From Altererythrobacter sp. H2 (GTDB taxonomy: Bacteria; Pseudomonadota; Alphaproteobacteria; Sphingomonadales; Sphingomonadaceae), in NCBI RefSeq assembly GCF_035319885.1, contig NZ_CP141285.1, positions 2,984,001 through 3,048,000 on the forward strand: a DNA stretch of 64,000 bases, written 5' to 3'. Under the pieces are notes generated by a model. That model did not search any database. It worked only from the letters and a program-made list of their open reading frames with translations, and was not told the origin of the DNA. Made by a program: the position numbers and the translations under genes. This document shows positions 27,069 through 35,171 of this stretch, in pieces (within the stretch, counting starts at the first letter, position 1; each line of letters begins with the position of its first letter).

Positions 27069-27098
27069 ACTATGCAAGGGGGTTAACCCTTGCATAGT
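27069..27098. promoter_or_regulatory. 12-bp perfect inverted repeat between clpP and the amidase gene
   Basis: ACTATGCAAGGG and its exact reverse complement are separated by the 6 bases GGTTAA, between divergent clpP (start 27016) and the amidase gene (start 27125). No uridine tract follows on either strand, so an operator or a hairpin in one of the leaders is likelier than a terminator. Confidence 0.55.
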
Positions 27099-27124
27099 GT
27101 GAAACCGCTGGCAGTGTGCAGGGC

Positions 27125-28618
27125 ATGACCAGAACCACCGCCCTGCTCCTCGCACTCGTCACCACCAGCAGCCTCGCTGCACCGGCCTCGGCCCAGCCCC
27201 ATCAGGACACCCAGACCTACGTCGACCGGATCGAGGCACTGGATGATGCCGGCCCGATGATCGGGGCGGTGATCGTGCACGATTCCGATGCAGCGGCGAA
27301 GTCGCAGGCACTGCTCGGCACTCCGCTGCAGGGCCGGGCCGTGCTGGTGAAAGACAATATCGAAACCCGCGAATGGCCGACCACGGCGGGTAGCCTGGCG
27401 CTCAAGGACAACATGACCGGCCGCGATGCCCCGCTCATCACCCGCCTGCGCGCAGCCGGCGGCGTGGTGCTGGGCAAGACCAACCTGAGCGAATGGGCCA
27501 ATATCCGCGACAACGATTCGAGCAGCGGGTGGAGCGCGGTCGGCGGGCTGACCCGCAACCCGCACGCGACCGACCGCAATGCCTGCGGCTCGTCTTCGGG
27601 CAGCGGCGCGGCGGTGGCCGCCGGGTTCGCCTGGGCCGCGATCGGAACCGAAACCAACGGCTCGATCACCTGCCCCGCCAGCGTCAACGGGATCGTCGGC
27701 TTCAAGCCAACCGTCGGCCTGGTCAGCCGCACCCACGTGGTGCCGATTTCGAGCACGCAGGACACCGCCGGGCCGATGGCGCGCACCGTGGAGGACGCCG
27801 CGATGCTGCTCACCGCCATCGCCGGGAGCGACCCGCTCGACCCAGCCACCGCCGAAGCCGACGCGCGCAAGGTCGATTTCGCAGCCGGGCTCGGCACCGC
27901 CTCGCTCGCAGGTGTGCGGATCGGGGTCATGCGCAAGCAGATCGGCAACCGGGCTGACCTGACGGCCGTGTTCGAACAGGCCCTGGCCGACATGGAGCGG
28001 GCGGGCGCGGTGCTGGTCGATATCGAGTTCGAGCCGAACAACCAGATGTACAGCGACAGCTTCACCGTGCTGATGTTCGAACTGCGCGAGGACATGGGCA
28101 AGTATCTCGCCAGCCTCCCCCAGCCGGCCGGGCGCGACACGCTGCCGCGCACCCTGGCCGATCTGATCGCCTTCAACCAGGCCAACGACGGGGCCGAGAT
28201 GCGCTGGTTCGGGCAGGACCTGTTCGAGCTGGCCGAGACCACCACCGACCGGGAAGCCTATGAAAAAGCCCGCGCCGACGCGCTGCGGATTGCCGGGCCG
28301 GAGACGCTCGACACACTGCTGGCCGAACACAATGTCACCCTGCTGGTCGCCCCGACGCGCGGCCCGACATGGACCACCGACCTCGTCAATGGTGACAACT
28401 TCAACGGCAGCATGGGGTTCGGCTCGCCGCCCGCGATTGCCGGGTATCCGCACCTGACCGTGCCGATGGGCGCGGTCGAGCGGCTGCCGGTGGGGATCAG
28501 CTTCATCGGCGCCAAATGGGCTGACCATGACGTGCTGAAAGCAGGCGCCGCCTACGAAAAGGCGCGGACAGCCGAACTGCCCGCGCCCTCGTTCAAGCCA
28601 TGGAGCGCGGGCGACTGA
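27125..28618 (+). CDS. Exported amidase-signature family enzyme
   Basis: A roughly 497-residue amidase-signature hydrolase with a signal peptide (LLLALVTTSSLAAPASAQ), so it acts in the periplasm. The Ser-cisSer-Lys triad is visible: lysine in AVLVKDNI, cis-serine in GSSSGSGAAVA and the nucleophile in GTETNGSITCPAS. The signal peptide rules out GatA, the tRNA amidotransferase. The substrate is unknown. The ATG at 27125 is used; a GTG three codons upstream is possible. It sits on the plus strand between clpP and tig, which usually adjoin. Confidence 0.88.
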   Translation: MTRTTALLLALVTTSSLAAPASAQPHQDTQTYVDRIEALDDAGPMIGAVIVHDSDAAAKSQALLGTPLQGRAVLVKDNIETREWPTTAGSLALKDNMTGRDAPLITRLRAAGGVVLGKTNLSEWANIRDNDSSSGWSAVGGLTRNPHATDRNACGSSSGSGAAVAAGFAWAAIGTETNGSITCPASVNGIVGFKPTVGLVSRTHVVPISSTQDTAGPMARTVEDAAMLLTAIAGSDPLDPATAEADARKVDFAAGLGTASLAGVRIGVMRKQIGNRADLTAVFEQALADMERAGAVLVDIEFEPNNQMYSDSFTVLMFELREDMGKYLASLPQPAGRDTLPRTLADLIAFNQANDGAEMRWFGQDLFELAETTTDREAYEKARADALRIAGPETLDTLLAEHNVTLLVAPTRGPTWTTDLVNGDNFNGSMGFGSPPAIAGYPHLTVPMGAVERLPVGISFIGAKWADHDVLKAGAAYEKARTAELPAPSFKPWSAGD

Positions 28619-28636
28619 CACGCGCCGCCGGGCTGA

Positions 28637-30169
28637 TTACTTCTTCGCCGCAGCCTTCTTGGCCGGGGCCTTCTTGGCAGCCGGCTTTTCTTCGCCGTCA
28701 GCCTTCGGGGCAGCCTTCTTGGCCGGGGCCTTCTTCGGCTTCGGGGCTTCCTCAGCCGGAGCGTCGTCCTTGGCGGCAGCTTTCTTGGCCGGAGCCTTCT
28801 TCGCCGCAGCCTTCTTTGCCGGCTTGGCCGCCGGAGCGGTTTCTTCCGCTTCGATCGCGGCTTCCAGTTCCTCGCGGGTCACTTCCCGCTCGGTGACTTC
28901 GGCCTTGTCGAACAGGAAATCGACCACCTTGTCTTCATAGAGCGGGGCGCGCAGCTGGGCGGCGGCCATCGGCTCCGAACGGACATAGTCAAGGAACCGC
29001 TGGCGATCTTCCGGGCGATACTGCTGGGCAGCCTGCTGCAGCAGCATGTTCATTTCCTGGGCCGAGACTTCGACCCCGTTCTTCTGGCCGATCTCGCTCA
29101 GCAGCAGGCCGAGGCGCACGCGGCGCTCGGCAATCGCGCGGTAATCGTCCTTTTCCGCCTCGATGTCCTTCATCGCCTGCTCGGGGTTCTCATCCCGCGC
29201 GGCTTCCTGCTGGAGCTGGGCCCAGATCTGCTCGAATTCGGCTTCAACCATCTTCTGCGGCACAGCGAAATCATGCCCTGCGGCCAGGTGGTCGAGCAGC
29301 TGGCGCTTCATCTGGGTACGGGTCAGCCCGGCAGTTTCCTGCTCCAGCTGGCCGCGCAGCAGGCCGCGCAGCTGGTCGATGCCTTCGAGGCCCAGGTTCT
29401 TGGCGAACTCGTCGTCGACCTTGGTCTCGCTCTCGACCTTGACCTGCTTCACGGTGATGGCGAACTGGGCTTCCTTGCCCTTGAGATTCTCGGCCGGATA
29501 ATCTTCCGGGAAGGTGACCGTGATGGTCTTTTCCTCACCCGTCTTCACGCCGGTCAGCTGCTCTTCGAAGCCGGGGATGAACTGGCCCGATCCGATCACC
29601 AGCGGCGCGTCTTCCGCCTTGCCGCCTTCGAACTCGACCCCGTCGAGCGAGCCGGTGAAATCGATGATCAGCTGGTCGCCGTCCTGCGCCTTGCGGGTCT
29701 TGGGGGCGTCCTTGTAGCTCTTCTGCTGGCCGGCAATGCGCAGCACCGCCTCGTCAACCGCCTCGTCCGATACCGGGACCACCAGCCGCTCCAGCGCCAG
29801 GCCGTCAAGATCCGGCGTATCGATCACGGGCAGCACTTCGACCTCGACCGCAAGGACCGCGTCCTTGCCCTGGTCATAGCCGTCCTGCAGCGTAACCGAA
29901 GGCTGCATTGCCGGGCGCAACTGCTGCTCGGCCATCAGCTTGTCGACCGATTCGCGGATCACGTCGTTGACCGCCTGCGCGTGCATCTGGTCGCCGTGCA
30001 TCTTGCGCACCAGGTTGGCCGGAACCTTGCCCGGGCGGAAACCCGGCATCCGGATCTGGGGGGCAACCTTCCTGATTTCCGCATCGACGCGGGCTTCGAT
30101 TTCAGCGGCCGGAACAGTCACCTCAAAGGCGCGCTGCAGTCCCTCGTTGACGGTCTCTTTGATCTGCAT
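28637..30169 (-). CDS. tig: Trigger factor with a lysine/alanine-rich C-terminal tail
   Basis: The ribosome-bound chaperone and peptidyl-prolyl isomerase. The N-terminal ribosome-binding signature is GFRPGKVPANLV, followed by an FKBP-type domain (GDQLIIDFTGSLDGVEFEGG) and the helical C-domain. At 510 residues it is longer than the 432 of Escherichia coli: about the last 64 residues are repeats of PAKKA/AAKK type broken by short acidic stretches, resembling histone H1-like tails. This tail is the unusual feature. The core is unambiguous. tRNA-Leu lies 70 bp upstream. Confidence 0.96.
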   Translation of the reverse strand: MQIKETVNEGLQRAFEVTVPAAEIEARVDAEIRKVAPQIRMPGFRPGKVPANLVRKMHGDQMHAQAVNDVIRESVDKLMAEQQLRPAMQPSVTLQDGYDQGKDAVLAVEVEVLPVIDTPDLDGLALERLVVPVSDEAVDEAVLRIAGQQKSYKDAPKTRKAQDGDQLIIDFTGSLDGVEFEGGKAEDAPLVIGSGQFIPGFEEQLTGVKTGEEKTITVTFPEDYPAENLKGKEAQFAITVKQVKVESETKVDDEFAKNLGLEGIDQLRGLLRGQLEQETAGLTRTQMKRQLLDHLAAGHDFAVPQKMVEAEFEQIWAQLQQEAARDENPEQAMKDIEAEKDDYRAIAERRVRLGLLLSEIGQKNGVEVSAQEMNMLLQQAAQQYRPEDRQRFLDYVRSEPMAAAQLRAPLYEDKVVDFLFDKAEVTEREVTREELEAAIEAEETAPAAKPAKKAAAKKAPAKKAAAKDDAPAEEAPKPKKAPAKKAAPKADGEEKPAAKKAPAKKAAAKK

Positions 30170-30238
30170 GGTGGAAAATCAAACCTTCTTAAAAACACTG
30201 CCGATAACACTGCGTACCGCAGGATGCCGGGCGGGGAC

Positions 30239-30323
30239 TGGTGCGGGCGAAGGGACTCGAACCCCCACATCTTGCGATACTGGTACCTAAAACCAGCGCG
30301 TCTACCAATTCCGCCACGCCCGC
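30239..30323 (-). tRNA. tRNA-Leu (anticodon UAG)
   Basis: The minus strand folds as an 85-nt class II tRNA including an encoded CCA. The acceptor stem is GCGGGCG (30317-30323) with CGCCCGC (30243-30249). The anticodon stem CTGGT/ACCAG encloses the loop TTTAGGT, so the anticodon is TAG. A variable arm and a GGTTCGAGTCC T-arm are present. Confidence 0.97.
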
Positions 30324-30482
30324 AATTCGAACGAAGCCGCGCGCCGGGGCGCACGCACCCCACGCGAACAGGGCTGCGCCCTTAATCGGGCGGGCGCAAA
30401 AGGGCAAGCGGCGATGGTACGGGGTATGGTGAGGGGAACGTATCGGAGCCGCAGGACGTTGGCCGGATGAAAGGAACCTGAC

Positions 30483-30656
30483 ATGGCCACCACGCCCGCA
30501 CCCGATACGATCGAGCCAATCTCGCCGCCGGAAACCCCCGCTTTCCCCACCCCTGACGAGGCACCCGGGCGCCTGCCCGGCGAAATCCAGCCGCCCCAGC
30601 CCGATACTGACAATCCCGGCCGCGGCCCGGACGAGACCCCGCCGCCCCCGGACTGA
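30483..30656 (+). CDS. Small proline-rich hypothetical protein, 57 residues
   Basis: A short frame from ATG at 30483 to TGA at 30656. Composition is extreme: rich in P, D, E and T with almost no hydrophobic core (for example PPETPAFPTPDEAPGR and DETPPPPD), so it is probably disordered. AAAGGAA lies about 7 bases before the start. Similar short acidic proline-rich proteins occur in sphingomonads but no function is known. It precedes the DUF3297 gene by about 50 bp on the same strand. Confidence 0.55.
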   Translation: MATTPAPDTIEPISPPETPAFPTPDEAPGRLPGEIQPPQPDTDNPGRGPDETPPPPD

Positions 30657-30707
30657 TCGCACCGGATTGATATTGCGGCGGGGGGCCGCGCGCTTTAGGG
30701 GCGCGGC

Positions 30708-31025
30708 ATGACCGACGAAAACACACCTGATACCCCGCCCGCCAGCGCCAGCACCGCTGGCGACACCCCGCCTGATCGCCTGTCGGTCAACCCGCGCAGC
30801 GAATTCTTCGATGCCGAGAAGCTCCGCCGCGGCGTGGGCATCCGGTTCAAGGACCGGGTGCGGACCGATATCGAGGAATACTCGGTCTCCGAAGGCTGGG
30901 TGCGGGTCCAGGCCGGCAAGGCGCTCGACCGCAAGGGCCAGCCGATCACCCTCAAGCTGACAGGCCCGGTCGAGGCATGGTACGAGGACCTGGGCGAGAA
31001 CCCGCCGGTTATCCGGAAGGGGTGA
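30708..31025 (+). CDS. DUF3297 family protein
   Basis: A 105-residue protein. After a disordered P/T/S/D-rich leader of some 20 residues comes the conserved core PPDRLSVNPRSEFFD, RGVGIRFKDRVRTDIEEYSV and ITLKLTGPVEAWYEDL, the recognisable DUF3297 pattern. The family is small, cytosolic and uncharacterised. The leader resembles the composition of the proline-rich protein encoded just upstream. Confidence 0.85.
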   Translation: MTDENTPDTPPASASTAGDTPPDRLSVNPRSEFFDAEKLRRGVGIRFKDRVRTDIEEYSVSEGWVRVQAGKALDRKGQPITLKLTGPVEAWYEDLGENPPVIRKG

Positions 31026-31106
31026 TTTAGGGCGTGACAAACCTGCCAGCTTCAAGGTGCGGACGAGAGCGACTTAGGATAGTCACTTCGGAATACGCAA
31101 ACGCGC

Positions 31107-32168
31107 TCAATCCCCATTTCCGGATTCGAGCTCGACAATCCGAGCAAGCAGGGCCTTCTGATGCTGATAGATATCAACCGGCTCGGTTACAGGCAAACGC
31201 GTCTCATCCTTCCCAGCGAAAACGCCCAAGTAGCGTGAGGTCGGACTGTTGAAGTGCATGCGGGCGATCGTGCGACGATTGTTATTGTCGAGCAGCACCG
31301 CACAGTAGGACTTTGCATCCCGCATGACGATTCGGGCGGGCGAAACCTTGCTAGCGCAGATAGCTCGAATGATATTGAAACCATCAATTTCTGCTTCGCT
31401 AGTTTCTACACCATCATCATCCGCTGGCGCAGGAGGGACCTCCTCGATAGCGCCGCCATGGCTGATGGCGTTCTCAAGCCGCTCGTTTATGCCGTCGCGG
31501 ATAAGCGATGAAATTGAGTTGGCGATTGCATTGCGGAACCGCTCCCGTACGGCCTCTGTCAGGCGCCCGTCATGAAGCCGACCTGCGATGAGCCGGATAA
31601 GATCGTCCGAAGGATCGGCAAACTCTTTGCGCAATTCGGCCGTGACTTCGGATTGCAGCTTAAGAGCACCGGCGTGCGAAACGATCCGCTCTAGGTTGAA
31701 GTCCGCCCGTTGGAACGCAGCTAGGGTGCGCAGGTCTGATTTTTTGTAATTGTCCAAGTCGAATGTGAAAAACGGGCGGTCATCCATCATGTTTGCCTTC
31801 TCCGCATCCGTGAAGAAGCGATAGAGGACTCCGTTTGTCAAAAGCGCAATTCGCGCATCAGTTGCCGCAAAATAGCGGTAAAGTTGACTTGCGTGTTTGA
31901 TTGAGAGGTCGCCGTTGGCGGGTTTGCACTCCACAAGCACTTGGATCTCGCCACTAACGCAGATCGCATAATCGACCTTCTCGCCTTTTTTCGTTCCAAC
32001 GTCGCAGACGAATTCGGGAATCACCTCGTCAGGGTTAAAAATGTCATAGCCCAGTGCTCGTAAGAAGGGCAGGACGAGTGTGGTCTTTGCAGCCTCTTCA
32101 GTGAGCAGCTTCGCGCGGTGCTTGCGCAGCGTAGCCTGCAATTCAGAAATAGTGTTCTCAAATTCCAT
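31107..32168 (-). CDS. Orphan type I restriction HsdR N-terminal-like nuclease protein
   Basis: A 353-residue protein whose N-terminal 150 residues match the HSDR_N/PD-(D/E)XK nuclease fold: EEAAKTTLVLPFLRALGYD, then VDYAICVSG and VLVECKPANGDL, giving the D...ExK core, then RIALLTNGVLYRFFTD. The C-terminal half is a separate domain ending in SPTSRYLGVFAGKDETRLPV. There is no helicase, methylase or specificity subunit here, so it is not a complete restriction system. The gene is visibly AT-richer than its neighbours and uses codons they avoid, suggesting transfer. Its target is unknown. Confidence 0.8.
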   Translation of the reverse strand: MEFENTISELQATLRKHRAKLLTEEAAKTTLVLPFLRALGYDIFNPDEVIPEFVCDVGTKKGEKVDYAICVSGEIQVLVECKPANGDLSIKHASQLYRYFAATDARIALLTNGVLYRFFTDAEKANMMDDRPFFTFDLDNYKKSDLRTLAAFQRADFNLERIVSHAGALKLQSEVTAELRKEFADPSDDLIRLIAGRLHDGRLTEAVRERFRNAIANSISSLIRDGINERLENAISHGGAIEEVPPAPADDDGVETSEAEIDGFNIIRAICASKVSPARIVMRDAKSYCAVLLDNNNRRTIARMHFNSPTSRYLGVFAGKDETRLPVTEPVDIYQHQKALLARIVELESGNGD

Positions 32169-32765
32169 ATGACCACCCTGTGTTGCTGACGGTCAAGCTA
32201 TCGCCATATTCCATCGATTGAAATAAGGATTTGCAGGATCATAGCTGTCACGACGCTCCAAATACGGAGCAATAATCCAAACACGGTAATCCGGTAATTG
32301 CGCAGACAGCACACCCCATTCCGTCACCCCGGAGTTGATCCGGGTTCCCGCTTGTTGGCAGCGGGGCGTCACAGGACAAAGAGCAGCGGGACCCCGGCTC
32401 TTCGGCCGGGGTGACGGGGAGCGGGTTGGCTTACGGCGTGGTCCCCCAAGCGGCGGCAGGCATGACGCCGACGATCCGTTTTCCTACACCGCCACCATGC
32501 GCTAGCCAGTGTGTCGGCCGTTTCGACGGGCCGCGCGCTCTTTGACCTCGTCTGCTTGATCCTTGCACCCTGCCGCTGGCGGCGTGCGGGCGGTTTTGCG
32601 CGCGGCGCGCGTGTCCGTCCGGCCCGGAGAGGAGGGCCTTAATCGCTTCAATACAGAAGGTTAGGCCCCATGACAGAAGGTGACGCGGTGTCACCTTTGT
32701 CACCCTGCACCCCATCCCCGGTTCGGCGGGCCCAACTCCGGCGAGGCCGACGATTGGGCAGGATT
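32169..32765. other. 597-bp gene-free stretch
   Basis: Between the start of the nuclease gene and the end of the CHAP gene. The first 150 bp are AT-rich, in keeping with the nuclease gene promoter. A palindromic element occupies 32321-32418. The last 340 bp are GC-rich and stay open in one minus-strand frame (32431-32715) that lacks a ribosome-binding site and a convincing protein composition, and contain a dyad GGTGAC-N5-GTCACC at 32679-32695. Confidence 0.6.
32321..32418. repeat. REP-like palindromic intergenic element
   Basis: A near-palindrome of about 98 bp. The left end CCGTCACCCCGG and the right end CCGGGGTGACGG are complementary, and inner arms (ATCCGGGTTCCCGCT and AGCGGGACCCCGGCT) also pair. 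The sequence type, CACCCCGG...GATCCGGG...CCCGC, is a familiar dispersed repeat in sphingomonads and other alphaproteobacteria. Only one copy was found in the window. Confidence 0.65.
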
Positions 32766-33647
32766 TTACCGGCTGTACCGCGCCAGCGCCGCATTGATCG
32801 GGTCGATATTGGCTGGCGAACTGGCAGGTCGGCTGGCGGGGCGGCTGGCAGGGAGGGCCTGCGGTGCCAGGGCGCGGCGCTGCTGCGCGGCTGGTTGGGC
32901 TTGCGGCTGGGCCGTGCGCTGGGCCGTGCGCTGTGGCGCGGCCAGAGCGGCCTGCGCGGACAGGTTCTGCCTCGCGCCGCCCTGCCCCGCATTACCTTGG
33001 GCTGGCGCGCTGCCGAATCCGGCGAAGGCGCTGGCGAATGCGCGGGAGGGCTCGGCCCGCACCGGGGCGCTGAGCGGAGCCGCCGCAACGGACGCCGGGC
33101 GCGCTGCCGGGGCAGCGGCGATCTGCATGTGGTCCAGCTTTGCCCGCTTGCTGTAAATGAAGCCGTGCACCGGCCAGCTGCTGGTGCCCAGCCCGCCCTG
33201 CGGCGCATACCACACGCGCACTTCGCTCCAGTCGTTACCGGGGGAGACGTCGACCGCCATGACATCGCGCTCGATCTGCCCGCGCCGCCCGTCGATCGGC
33301 GACCAGTTGGCATGGTCGAGCAGCACGGTGCGCTGGTCGACCACCTTGCTCACCGCCGCCACGTGCCCCAGCTGCATGTTGCGGTGCGGCCGGAACGCCA
33401 TCACCGCGCCGACCTTGGGCGTGCGCCCGCGCTCGTAGCGGCCGGCGGCCTGATCCCACCAGGTGTGGGCATCGCCGAAAATCTGGATGCCGCTGAGCTG
33501 CCGCGCATAGGGCACGCATTGCAGGTAGGGCGGCAGTTCGCGCGCCGACGTTTCAGGGCGCTCGAAGCCCACGCTGGCGCTCGCCAGCAGGGGCGATGCG
33601 GCAGCAGCCAGGCTGGCAGCGGCGAGGAGGGCGGCGGTCCGTTTCAT
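32766..33647 (-). CDS. CHAP domain secreted protein with Ala/Pro-rich tail
   Basis: A 293-residue exported protein. The signal peptide is AALLAAASLAAAASPLLASA. The CHAP cysteine peptidase/amidase domain follows with C44 in LQCVPYARQ, H95 in QLGHVAAVS and N114 in DHANWSP. The last 110 residues are low complexity (A, P, Q and R), including RTAQRTAQPQAQ and ASRPASRPAS repeats. CHAP domains commonly cleave peptidoglycan cross-links or stem peptides. Monocistronic and divergent from der. Confidence 0.85.
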   Translation of the reverse strand: MKRTAALLAAASLAAAASPLLASASVGFERPETSARELPPYLQCVPYARQLSGIQIFGDAHTWWDQAAGRYERGRTPKVGAVMAFRPHRNMQLGHVAAVSKVVDQRTVLLDHANWSPIDGRRGQIERDVMAVDVSPGNDWSEVRVWYAPQGGLGTSSWPVHGFIYSKRAKLDHMQIAAAPAARPASVAAAPLSAPVRAEPSRAFASAFAGFGSAPAQGNAGQGGARQNLSAQAALAAPQRTAQRTAQPQAQPAAQQRRALAPQALPASRPASRPASSPANIDPINAALARYSR

Positions 33648-33783
33648 CGGTGGCAGTTATTTGCCGGTTTACCTTAGGAACGCCCTCCCATGCGTGGTTA
33701 AGGCAAATTCACCATGATTCGGCCCCGGACAGCCGCAACGCTTGCCAAACCGCCCGCCAGCCGCCACCTGCACGGCGAGAGCC

Positions 33784-35169
33784 ATGAAACCGCAAGTCAT
33801 CATCATCGGGCGCCCCAATGTGGGCAAGTCCACCCTGTTCAACCGGCTGGTGGGCAAGAAGCTCGCGCTGGTTGACGATCAGCCCGGCGTGACGCGGGAC
33901 CGACGGCTGGGCGACGCCCGGATTGCCGGGCTGGAGTTCACCGTGGTCGATACCGCCGGGTGGGAGGACGAGGACGCCGAGAGCCTGCCGGGCCGGATGC
34001 GGGCCCAGACCGAGGTCAGCCTGGAAGGCGCCGATGCGGCAATGTTCGTGATCGACGCGCGGGCCGGGATTACTCCGCTCGACGAGGAAATCGGTCGCTG
34101 GCTGCGGGAGCAGAAAGTGCCGGTGGTGCTGGTGGCGAACAAGGCCGAGGGCAACGCCGGGGAAGCGGGTGTGTACGAATCCTATGCGCTCGGTTTCGGT
34201 GAGCCGGTGCCCCTTTCGGCCGAGCATGGCGAAGGCATTGCCGACCTGTTCGGCGCGCTGTGGCCGATCATCGGCGAACAGGCCGATGCAGCCGAGGCCG
34301 CTGCGAACGAACCGCTGGAAGAGGGCGAGGATGCACCGCTCGGCCCGCTCAAGCTGGCCATCGTCGGCCGGCCCAATGCGGGCAAATCGACCCTGATCAA
34401 CCGGATGCTTGGTGAAAACCGGCTGCTGACCGGGCCCGAGGCCGGCATCACCCGCGATTCGATTGCGGTCGACTGGGAATGGACCGATCCGAAGACGGGC
34501 GAGGCGCGCCCCGTCCGCCTGATCGACACTGCCGGGATGCGCAAGCGGGCCAAGGTGCAGGACAAGCTGGAAAAGCTGTCGGTCGCAGATGCCCGCCGCG
34601 CGGTCGATTTCGCCGAAGTGGTGGTGCTGCTGCTCGATGCGACCAAGGGCCTGGAGCACCAGGACCTCAAGATTGCCGACATGGTGCTGCAGGAAGGCCG
34701 CGCCCTGATGGTCGCGATCAACAAGTGGGACGTGGCCGAAGACGCGAGCGGGCTGTTCAACGGCATACGCACGGCACTTGACGAAGGGCTGGCGCAGGTG
34801 CGCGGGGTGCCGCTGCTCGCCGTCAGCGCGATTACCGGCAAGGGGCTGGACCAATTGCTGGCGGCGGCGTTCGATATCCGCGAAAGCTGGTCCCGCCGGG
34901 TATCGACAGCGGCGCTCAACCGCTGGTTCGATCATGCGATGGAAGCCAATCCGCCCCCCGCCCCCGGCGGCAAGCGGATCAAGCTGCGCTACATCACCCA
35001 GGCCAGCACCCGCCCGCCCCGCTTCGTGGTGTTCGGCACCCGGCTGGAGCTGCTGCCGAAGAGCTACGAGCGGTACCTGGTCAACGGCATCCGGCGCGAA
35101 CTGGGCTTTGATGCGGTGCCGGTCCGGGTCGTGCTCAAGAGCGCAAAGAACCCTTTCGCGAAGGACTGA
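33784..35169 (+). CDS. der: Ribosome biogenesis GTPase Der (EngA)
   Basis: A 461-residue protein with tandem GTPase domains that acts in 50S subunit assembly. The first domain has GRPNVGKST, DTAGWED and NKAE; the second has GRPNAGKST, DTAGMR and NKWD. A C-terminal KH-like domain follows (PRFVVFGTRLELLPKSYERY and beyond). Two G domains in tandem are diagnostic for Der. The ATG at 33784 begins the conserved N-terminus. The DUF2721 gene follows 2 bp after its stop. Confidence 0.97.
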   Translation: MKPQVIIIGRPNVGKSTLFNRLVGKKLALVDDQPGVTRDRRLGDARIAGLEFTVVDTAGWEDEDAESLPGRMRAQTEVSLEGADAAMFVIDARAGITPLDEEIGRWLREQKVPVVLVANKAEGNAGEAGVYESYALGFGEPVPLSAEHGEGIADLFGALWPIIGEQADAAEAAANEPLEEGEDAPLGPLKLAIVGRPNAGKSTLINRMLGENRLLTGPEAGITRDSIAVDWEWTDPKTGEARPVRLIDTAGMRKRAKVQDKLEKLSVADARRAVDFAEVVVLLLDATKGLEHQDLKIADMVLQEGRALMVAINKWDVAEDASGLFNGIRTALDEGLAQVRGVPLLAVSAITGKGLDQLLAAAFDIRESWSRRVSTAALNRWFDHAMEANPPPAPGGKRIKLRYITQASTRPPRFVVFGTRLELLPKSYERYLVNGIRRELGFDAVPVRVVLKSAKNPFAKD

Positions 35170-35171
35170 CC

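Noticed and set aside
27083-28621. A 512-codon frame antisense to the amidase
   Set aside because: Shadow of a gene with an intact catalytic triad and signal peptide on the plus strand.
30239-32168. tRNA-Leu as attachment site for an island carrying the nuclease gene
   Set aside because: The tRNA 3' end points towards tig, away from the nuclease; no integrase or repeated tRNA end was seen.
32431-32715. 94-codon minus-strand frame in the gene-free stretch
   Set aside because: No ribosome-binding site, odd composition and position beside a palindromic repeat; treated as noncoding.
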